Assembly (NCBI GenBank): GCA_007136565.1
Contig: SLGS01000002.1
Coordinates: 1-5,074, forward strand
Length of the DNA: 5,074 nucleotides
DNA from: Clostridia bacterium
Lineage (GTDB): Bacteria > Bacillota > Sulfobacillia > SLMV01
Direction: 5' to 3'
Positions 1-4,242 of the stretch are shown piece by piece. Every line of letters begins with the position of its first letter. The stretch's first letter is position 1. The notes under the pieces were generated by a model, which searched no databases, was not told the DNA's origin, and was given only the letters and a program-made list of their open reading frames with translations. Made by a program: the position numbers and the translations under genes.

Positions 1-136
1 CCCCGTCTTGCCCGTCCCCACCGAGGAATTGAAAAAACGCATCGAGATCCCTGCGGTACGCCGCCAATGTATTGCCGGCGAGGCCGCGCTCGATGCCCAC
101 ATAGTCCAAGTATTCGTCCACGGGATCGCGATGCAC
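1..136 (-). CDS. xerD: Site-specific tyrosine recombinase, probably XerD (N-terminal fragment, cut by window edge)
   Basis: Tyrosine recombinases of the Xer family resolve chromosome dimers at dif sites near the terminus. Only the first 45 residues are visible. They read as the start of the N-terminal core-binding (SAM-like) domain: DEYLDYVGIERGLAGNT at residues 7-23 followed by AAYRRDLDAFFQFL, the usual 'ERGLSxNTLxAYxRDLxxF' pattern of XerC/XerD. The catalytic domain with the R-H-R-Y residues lies outside the window. I chose the GTG at 136 because a GGAGGT Shine-Dalgarno sequence lies 7 nt upstream (144-149) and because XerD proteins normally begin just before this motif. An in-frame ATG at 211 would add 25 residues but sits in the loop of a strong hairpin. 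The name xerD rather than xerC rests on the nearby nudF, an arrangement known in Bacillota. Family is near certain; the xerD/xerC choice is less so. Confidence 0.85.
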   Translation of the reverse strand, partial: MHRDPVDEYLDYVGIERGLAGNTLAAYRRDLDAFFQFLGGDGQDG

Positions 137-149
137 CGTTGCCACCTCC
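134..149 (-). promoter_or_regulatory. Ribosome binding site deciding the xerD start
   Basis: On the minus strand GGAGGT (149-144) is followed by 7 nt and then GTG (136-134). This strong match to the anti-Shine-Dalgarno sequence decides for the GTG start over the in-frame ATG at 211, which has no comparable site before it. Confidence 0.7.
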
Positions 150-162
150 AGGGGCCGTCGAA

Positions 163-197
163 TCCTCCCGAATCGGGGGAGGACCTCTTTGAAGTCC
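163..197 (-). other. Two overlapping, mutually exclusive hairpins in the xerD leader
   Basis: Two potential stem-loops share three bases. Stem A pairs 181-187 with 191-197 (GGACTTC/GAGGTCC on the minus strand, one G-U pair, AAA loop). Stem B pairs 163-169 with 177-183 (TCCTCCC/GGGAGGA, 7-nt loop). They cannot both form completely. Neither is followed by a U-tract. They lie between the ald stop and the xerD start, about 30 nt before its ribosome binding site. This is seen by eye; no folding energy was computed and function is unknown. Confidence 0.4.
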
Positions 198-228
198 GAG
201 TCCCCCGCCATAACACGACGGGGGACTC
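198..228 (-). other. Strong hairpin in the ald-xerD spacer, possible transcription-termination or mRNA-stabilising element
   Basis: A perfect 10-bp inverted repeat (198-207 with 219-228, GAGTCCCCCG and its complement) encloses an 11-nt loop. It lies about 54 nt after the ald stop codon. The stem is very GC-rich, as in an intrinsic terminator, but the minus strand shows no U-tract after it, so a classic terminator call is not supported. It may act as a 3'-end protecting structure or a pause site. The alternative ATG for xerD at 211 falls in its loop. Confidence 0.5.
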
Positions 229-242
229 CGGGGTGGTTTGAA

Positions 243-264
243 CCGGTCAGTCCATCGAGACCGG
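243..264 (-). other. Short hairpin just downstream of ald
   Basis: CCGGTC and GACCGG (259-264 with 243-248) form a 6-bp stem with a 10-nt loop, 17 nt after the ald stop codon. On the minus strand it is followed by TTCAAACC, not a U-tract, so it is at best a weak terminator. It is the first of several stem-loops in this spacer. Confidence 0.3.
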
Positions 265-281
265 GTGTCCTCGGATGAGGC

Positions 282-1397
282 TCAAAGCACCTCGTCGATG
301 GGCGTGTAGGGTAGGTCGTGGGCCTGGGCGACCGCCTCGTAGACCACGTGACCCTCGAGTACGTTTACCCCGGGCACCAGCGTCGGGTCTTCTTCGACCG
401 CGCGCTTCCACCCCTTGGCCGCGAGGGCCCGAGTGTAGGGGAGTGTTACGTTGGTCAACCCTATGGTCGAGGTCCTGGGCACGGCTCCCGGCATGTTCGC
501 CACGGAGTAATGCACCACGTCGTGCGCCACGTAAGTGGGGTTCGCGTGGGTGGTTACTCGATCGATGGTCTCCACCGAACCTCCCTGGTCTATCGCGACA
601 TCGACGATGGCCGAGCCCGCGGGCATAGACCTGACCATTTCCTCGGAGACCAGCTTGGGAGCCTTGGCTCCCGGGACCAAGACGGCACCGATGAGCAGGT
701 CCACGTCCTGCAGCTCCTCGGCGAGGGTGAAGGGATTATTCATCCTGGTTTCCAGGCGTCCACCGAACACGTCGTCCAGGTAGCGCAGGCGACCGGCGTC
801 GATGTCGAAAATGACGACGCGAGCGCCCATGCCCATGGCCATCTTGGCCGCGTTGGTACCGACGACACCACCACCGATTATCACTACTTTGGCGGGGGTC
901 ACTCCGGGTATGCCACCCAGGAGTACTCCGCCTCCACCATTGTGCTTTTCCAGCACCTGGGCGCCGACCTGGGTGGCCATGCGGCCGGCCACTTCACTCA
1001 TCGGGGTCAGTAGCGGGAGGCTCCCGTCGGGGAGTTCCACGGTCTCGTAGGCGATGGAGACGACCCGCTTCTCCATGAGCACCTTGGTGAGTTCTTCTTC
1101 GGCGGCGAGGTGGAGATAGGTGAACAGGATTTGCCCGGGACGGAACAAATCGTACTCGGGCGCGAGGGGTTCTTTGACCTTGACGATCATCTCGGAGGCT
1201 TCAAATACTTCCTCCGGGGTACCTAGGATTTCCGCTCCGGCTTCCAGGTACCTCTCGTCGTCGAATCCACTGCCCACCCCCGCGGTAGATTGGACGAAGA
1301 CCCGATGACCATCTCCGACCAGCGTGGCAACGCCGGCGGGCGTCATGGAGACCCTGTGTTCGTTGCTCTTGATTTCCTTTGGTACTCCGATTTTCAT
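282..1397 (-). CDS. ald: Alanine dehydrogenase
   Basis: This cytoplasmic enzyme interconverts L-alanine and pyruvate plus ammonium with NAD(H). The 371-residue product has the usual family length and begins with the canonical MKIGVPKEIK. Residues known from the family are in place: Arg15 and Lys75 (substrate binding, Lys75 in the KVKEP signature at 73-77), His96 (catalytic), and Asp270 (catalytic). The Rossmann nucleotide-binding loop GGGVVG is at 175-180 with the acidic Asp198 that binds the NAD ribose, and the NMPGAVPRTS block is at 301-310. The N-terminal and NAD domains are complete, with no frameshift. The ribosome binding region (AGGAGGGAG, 1409-1417) lies 11 nt or more from the ATG, a rather long spacing, but no other in-frame start is available just upstream. 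It is separated from nudF by 120 nt, so it may have its own promoter. The likely role is alanine catabolism or alanine/pyruvate redox balance beside the 2-oxoacid oxidoreductase. Confidence 0.98.
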   Translation of the reverse strand: MKIGVPKEIKSNEHRVSMTPAGVATLVGDGHRVFVQSTAGVGSGFDDERYLEAGAEILGTPEEVFEASEMIVKVKEPLAPEYDLFRPGQILFTYLHLAAEEELTKVLMEKRVVSIAYETVELPDGSLPLLTPMSEVAGRMATQVGAQVLEKHNGGGGVLLGGIPGVTPAKVVIIGGGVVGTNAAKMAMGMGARVVIFDIDAGRLRYLDDVFGGRLETRMNNPFTLAEELQDVDLLIGAVLVPGAKAPKLVSEEMVRSMPAGSAIVDVAIDQGGSVETIDRVTTHANPTYVAHDVVHYSVANMPGAVPRTSTIGLTNVTLPYTRALAAKGWKRAVEEDPTLVPGVNVLEGHVVYEAVAQAHDLPYTPIDEVL

Positions 1398-1456
1398 TTC
1401 TTGACCAGCTCCCTCCTCAAGATTCCTCGTATGTAAGGTCGAAATCGTTTCCGATC

Positions 1457-1491
1457 GTCACCAATGATATCATCTCGTCGCCACGGGTGAC
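1457..1491. repeat. Nested inverted repeats upstream of ald, candidate operator
   Basis: The 120-nt gap between nudF and ald holds a perfect 10-bp palindrome, ATGATATCAT (1464-1473), lying between the arms of a wider inverted repeat, GTCACC (1457-1462) and GGTGAC (1486-1491). The palindrome is about 67 nt upstream of the ald start codon, a plausible place for a regulator site. No convincing -35/-10 pair was found in the gap; TTACAT (1430-1435 on the minus strand) is the best -10-like word. Binding by a regulator is inference. Confidence 0.3.
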
Positions 1492-1517
1492 AGATGAGCG
1501 GGAGACAGTCCACGCGA

Positions 1518-2015
1518 CTAGGCGCCAGCTCCCGGCTCGTTGATCAACATCTGGATGGCGATCAGGGTCTTGGCGTCCCTACTGTTCCGCGCCTCGTCGA
1601 TGGGAATCCACCTCGGACGGGTATCTTCCCCTTGGTCGCCGGGCGGTGGGCTCTCCAGGAGCACCGGGTCCCGGGCGAGGTAGAGGTGGACCAGCTCATC
1701 GGTGAACCCCGGTGAAGTGTAGAACACGGCAAGCGACTCCAAGCTCGTGACCATGTACCCGGTCTCCTCCGCCAACTCGCGCCGCGCGCAATCCTCGGGG
1801 CTTTCCCCCGGCTCCACCCGCCCCGCGGGTATCTCCAGCATTTGTCCCCCGATGGCGGGGCGCATCTGCTCCACCAGGAGAACGAGCCCGTCCCCACGCC
1901 GTACGGCCAGGATCGCAGCCACCTCGCCCATGGTGGCGACTTCCCAGGGGCGATGGCGGTATCGCACCCGATCCACCTTGATCAGTTTCCCGGCGAACAG
2001 CCTCTCCCGCTCCAT
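1518..2015 (-). CDS. nudF: NUDIX hydrolase, ADP-ribose pyrophosphatase type
   Basis: The family hydrolyses ADP-ribose to AMP and ribose 5-phosphate, a cytoplasmic housekeeping function. Started at 2015 the protein has 165 residues. A full Nudix box is visible: Gly65, five residues, Glu71, seven residues, then Arg79-Glu80-Leu81, Glu83-Glu84 and Gly86; the glutamates bind the catalytic metal. The preceding VEQMRPAIGG and EIPAGRVEPGE, and the following YTSPGFTDELVHLYLA (100-114, with a proline about 15 residues after the box), are typical of the ADP-ribose subgroup. The ATG at 2015 has an excellent GGAGG five nt upstream and starts MERERLFAGK, normal for NudF. An in-frame ATG at 2120 would add 35 residues, but that extension is encoded by the terminator stem and leader and looks unlike a protein. 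The gene follows the terminator of the upstream operon and likely has its own promoter. Confidence 0.92.
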   Translation of the reverse strand: MERERLFAGKLIKVDRVRYRHRPWEVATMGEVAAILAVRRGDGLVLLVEQMRPAIGGQMLEIPAGRVEPGESPEDCARRELAEETGYMVTSLESLAVFYTSPGFTDELVHLYLARDPVLLESPPPGDQGEDTRPRWIPIDEARNSRDAKTLIAIQMLINEPGAGA

Positions 2016-2027
2016 GATCTCCTCCCC
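2013..2027 (-). promoter_or_regulatory. Ribosome binding site deciding the nudF start
   Basis: On the minus strand GGGGAGGAGATC runs straight into ATG (2015-2013), placing GGAGG five nt before the start codon. This supports the 165-residue form over a longer reading from the ATG at 2120. Confidence 0.75.
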
Positions 2028-2034
2028 CCGGGTA

Positions 2035-2072
2035 ACGGTGGCGCGGGATCGCGGGTACCCGAGTACCACCGT
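2035..2072. repeat. Inverted repeat in the nudF leader, with a -35-like word
   Basis: ACGGTGG (2035-2041) and CCACCGT (2066-2072) are perfect complements separated by 24 nt. Directly after the terminator U-tract, TTGACG on the minus strand (2075-2070) matches a -35 element, but no good -10 word lies 16-18 nt further on. The repeat could be an mRNA stem in the leader or an operator overlapping a promoter. Neither is established from sequence alone. Confidence 0.3.
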
Positions 2073-2073
2073 C

Positions 2074-2118
2074 AAGAAAAGGCCCGGTCCCGGGAGGTCC
2101 ATCCTCCGGGTCCGAGCC
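2074..2118 (-). terminator. Intrinsic (Rho-independent) terminator of the oxidoreductase operon
   Basis: On the minus strand a long stem forms in two parts. The outer GGCTCGG/CCGGGCC (2118-2112 with 2087-2081) has one G-U pair; after a single A/A mismatch, the inner CCCGGAGG/CCTCCCGGG (2110-2103 with 2097-2089) has one bulged C. The loop is ATGGA (2102-2098), and TTTTCTT (2080-2074) follows directly. It lies about 40 nt after the stop of the 248-residue gene and before the nudF start, so it separates the two transcription units. The stem and U-tract are seen directly; folding energy was not calculated. Confidence 0.85.
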
Positions 2119-2159
2119 AAGTTGCCAGTGATCGCCGTCGTCCATCCGCGCGCAATCGA

Positions 2160-2906
2160 TCAGATCTGGTTTCGGTAATCGTGTGGCGATCCGGATTCCC
2201 GATCCCCCCCGGGATCGGTGAAGTTGGAAGTCTCGTAGGCATCGATCACCGATTCTATCGCAGCCCTACCCCTGTCTCCGTCGACGACTAGGCTCGATCC
2301 CGAATGAAAGCCACCCGATGCGCGCGTCCTGGACGACCCCAGGAGACAAACGACGACTTCTTCGGAGGAGAGCCTAGCTACATCGAGGTCCTCGAGGTAA
2401 ACCTTGGACTCGGGAGGGAGGGCCAAAGCATTTACCGCGGCTACCGCGGCCTCGGCGAATACCGACGGACTCCTGCTACCCGATCCCGCGGACAGGGCGG
2501 ATCCTTCGACGGTCTCCCCCTGGGTATCGCGCAGGGTAACGGACACTTCCATCTTTCCTTCGTCGATTCGATTGGAGGTTCTCACGGACTCCAGTTTGAG
2601 TCTCGACGGGGAGGGCGCGTCTCCGGAAAGGATGGGCTCGCTCCCCGTCGATATCTGTGCGACACTTATCTTCTTATGATCGACCCGAAGCTTCCACTTG
2701 GCGGCCAGGGCACTCTCGACGTCCCGCACGGCCTGCTTGGGATGGCGCGTTGGCCCGGCGAGAACATGTATCTCCTCGAGGGCTCCCCATTCGTTGGCGA
2801 CGACACGACAGGCGTCTATGCCGCTCAGGCTCCCCAGGAGACGTTCGACCTCTTCGATGGCGACCCGTTCGGGTAGCCTGGTTATTTCACCATCCCCAGC
2901 GATCAT
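2160..2906 (-). CDS. Conserved-looking protein of unknown function, last gene of the 2-oxoacid oxidoreductase operon
   Basis: I cannot name a function. The 248-residue product has no signal peptide or membrane segment, so it is probably cytoplasmic. Residues 16-85 look like a compact alpha/beta domain: a helix (IEEVERLLGSL), a strand pair around CRVVANEW and EEIHVLAG, then HPKQAVRDVESALAAKW and DHKKISVAQI, which has the look of a conserved block. A Ser/Pro/Gly linker covers about 86-102. Residues 103-225 hold strands (VSVTLRD, VYLEDLDV, EEVVVCLL) and two similar alanine-rich helices (150-161 and 212-225), suggesting a duplicated strand-strand-helix unit. The last 20 residues are polar and probably disordered. 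The ATG has GGAGG six nt upstream. It follows the gamma subunit by 33 nt with no terminator, so it is likely cotranscribed. The strand pattern recalls the regulatory domain of 2-isopropylmalate synthase (LeuA), but that is a topology-based guess. Confidence 0.85.
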   Translation of the reverse strand: MIAGDGEITRLPERVAIEEVERLLGSLSGIDACRVVANEWGALEEIHVLAGPTRHPKQAVRDVESALAAKWKLRVDHKKISVAQISTGSEPILSGDAPSPSRLKLESVRTSNRIDEGKMEVSVTLRDTQGETVEGSALSAGSGSRSPSVFAEAAVAAVNALALPPESKVYLEDLDVARLSSEEVVVCLLGSSRTRASGGFHSGSSLVVDGDRGRAAIESVIDAYETSNFTDPGGDRESGSPHDYRNQI

Positions 2907-2924
2907 GGAATTCCTCCGTCGATC

Positions 2925-2934
2925 AAAGTACTTT
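2925..2934. repeat. Ten-bp palindrome in the gap before the unknown gene
   Basis: AAAGTACTTT is a perfect palindrome in the 33-nt gap between the gamma stop codon and the GGAGG of the 248-residue gene. It is the most AT-rich spot in this operon. It is too short for a terminator and lacks a loop; chance occurrence is quite possible. Confidence 0.2.
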
Positions 2935-2939
2935 ATCCC

Positions 2940-3494
2940 TTACGTGCTTCGGGTCTGTTCTTCGAATATCTCGCGGCCCCTGGCCAGGGCTTCGAGATTA
3001 ACGGGAATCAGCCCGTGGTGTCGCTCGGGGAGAACTTCCGGCAACACCTTCTCGAGTACTTCGAAGGGAAGCCCCTCGAGGCTACCCATCATGGCACCCA
3101 GCACTACCATGTTCGCCACCCGGGGATTCCCGATGGCATCGGCCTCCTGGGCGGCTGCGACCTCGATGACCTCGATGTCGTCCCTTTGCACCTCGTCGGG
3201 GCAGAGGGACGTGTTCACGTAAAGATACCCCGAGGGCGCCACCGCCGGCTCGAACTTGGTGAGCGACGGGAGATTCATGACCGCGCAGTCCGTCGGCTCC
3301 GTCACCACCGGGGAACCGACCGGATCCTTGGAAAGGACCACTCCGCAGTTGGCGGTTCCGCCCCGCTGTTCGGGGCCGTAGGAGGGAATCCAGGAAACGT
3401 GTAACCCGTGTTTCATGCCCGCGTAGGCCAACATCTGACCCATGAGCATAACTCCCTGACCACCAAACCCCGCGATGAGTATTTCGTGATACAT
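2940..3494 (-). CDS. 2-oxoacid:acceptor oxidoreductase, gamma subunit
   Basis: This is the catalytic-complex gamma subunit (KorC/VorC/PorG type) of a CoA-dependent 2-oxoacid:ferredoxin oxidoreductase, expected to help bind coenzyme A and hold the complex together in the cytoplasm. Its 184 residues match the usual length of about 180-190. The family hallmarks are GFGGQGV at 9-15 and PSYGPEQRGG at 37-46, followed by a Thr-Ala-Asn-Cys strand, all typical of the POR gamma domain. The start ATG is one nt after the beta stop codon, and its GGAGGT ribosome binding site lies within the last codons of beta, eight nt from the ATG, which predicts translational coupling. No deletion or odd feature is seen. 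Family assignment is firm; substrate must be read from the alpha and beta subunits. Confidence 0.95.
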   Translation of the reverse strand: MYHEILIAGFGGQGVMLMGQMLAYAGMKHGLHVSWIPSYGPEQRGGTANCGVVLSKDPVGSPVVTEPTDCAVMNLPSLTKFEPAVAPSGYLYVNTSLCPDEVQRDDIEVIEVAAAQEADAIGNPRVANMVVLGAMMGSLEGLPFEVLEKVLPEVLPERHHGLIPVNLEALARGREIFEEQTRST

Positions 3495-3495
3495 T

Positions 3496-4242
3496 TCATT
3501 CCACCTCCTCGGGGGTACGAAATTCTCCGAGGGGATAGTATGGAATCATGTTTTCCTCGATCCACTTGAGGGATTCCACGGGTGACATACCCCAGTTGGT
3601 CGGGCAATTGGAAAGGATCTCTACCATGGAGAAGCCCTCGCCCCGCTCCTGGGTTTCAAAGGCCTTCCTGAGGTACTTCTCCGTCGTCCGAATACTGCGG
3701 ATATCGTGACAGGAGCCCCTTGCCAGATAAGCCACGCCGGGAAGGGTGGCCAGCATCTCGGTCATCCGCATGGGATGACCGGTGGTCTTCAGGTTACGCC
3801 CCGAGGGAGATGTGGTGGTCTTCTGACCCTCCAGGGTTGTGGGGGCCATTTGGCCACCCGTCATCCCATATATGGCGTTGTTGACGAAGACGACGGTAAT
3901 GTTTTCCCCGCGGCTCGCGGCGTGAACTATCTCCGCCGTTCCTATGGAAGCCAAATCACCGTCTCCTTGGTAGGCGAAAACGAAGGCATCCGGCACGGCG
4001 CGCTTGACACCCGTGGCGACGGCCGGGGCGCGGCCGTGCGCAGCCTGCTGGAAGTCGCAGTCGAAATAGTCGTAGGCGAAAACGGCGCACCCCACCGGGG
4101 AGATCCCCACGGCCCGATCGGCGAGATCCATATCATCCATGAGATCCGCGATCATCCTGTGGGCGACTCCGTGTATGCATCCCGGGCAGTAGTGCGTGGC
4201 GCGATCGGTTAATGCTCGGGGCCTGGTAAATACCGGTTTCAT
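3496..4242 (-). CDS. 2-oxoacid:acceptor oxidoreductase, beta subunit (thiamine diphosphate-binding)
   Basis: The beta subunit carries thiamine diphosphate, where the 2-oxoacid is decarboxylated and electrons pass to an iron-sulfur cluster and then to ferredoxin. The 248 residues show YCPGC at 18-22, the thiamine-diphosphate/Mg motif GDGD at 93-96 ending in the NN at 121-122, then IYGMTGGQMAPTT at 124-136. Four cysteines, C19, C22, C52 (in PVGCAVF) and C213 (in NCPTNW), fit the spacing of the four cluster-binding cysteines described in archaeal 2-oxoacid:ferredoxin oxidoreductases, so a [4Fe-4S] cluster is expected. The start overlaps the alpha stop codon as ATGA, with only a weak G-rich ribosome binding site, consistent with coupling to alpha. 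VorA/KorB-type names are used for such subunits. Substrate could be a branched-chain 2-oxoacid or 2-oxoglutarate; the sequence alone does not decide. Confidence 0.96.
   Translation of the reverse strand: MKPVFTRPRALTDRATHYCPGCIHGVAHRMIADLMDDMDLADRAVGISPVGCAVFAYDYFDCDFQQAAHGRAPAVATGVKRAVPDAFVFAYQGDGDLASIGTAEIVHAASRGENITVVFVNNAIYGMTGGQMAPTTLEGQKTTTSPSGRNLKTTGHPMRMTEMLATLPGVAYLARGSCHDIRSIRTTEKYLRKAFETQERGEGFSMVEILSNCPTNWGMSPVESLKWIEENMIPYYPLGEFRTPEEVE

Noticed and set aside
137..211. Upstream ATG start for xerD at 211
   Set aside because: It lies in the loop of a 10-bp hairpin, has no good ribosome binding site, and adds residues not expected in XerD. The GTG at 136 has GGAGGT at seven nt.
198..228. 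Hairpin as a classic Rho-independent terminator for ald
   Set aside because: The stem is strong, but no U-tract follows on the minus strand, so it is reported only as a hairpin of unknown role.
8..241. Plus-strand open frame across the ald-xerD spacer and xerD start
   Set aside because: It overlaps the clear XerD N-terminus on the other strand and crosses the hairpin region; no domain or ribosome binding site supports it.
318..1013. Long plus-strand open frame opposite ald
   Set aside because: It is antisense to a well-supported gene, has a His/Gly/Arg-rich low-quality composition and no recognisable domain. Long antisense frames are expected in GC-rich DNA.
2016..2120. N-terminal extension of nudF starting at the ATG at 2120
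   Set aside because: The region begins at the foot of the terminator stem and runs through it and the leader. The ATG at 2015 has a far better ribosome binding site and gives a normal family N-terminus.
1842..2291. Plus-strand open frame spanning nudF, the terminator and the end of the unknown gene
   Set aside because: It runs across an intergenic terminator and two genes on the opposite strand and has no protein-like pattern.
3706..4212. Plus-strand open frame opposite the beta subunit
   Set aside because: It is antisense to an intact thiamine-diphosphate-binding subunit, with a composition that mirrors that gene's codon bias.
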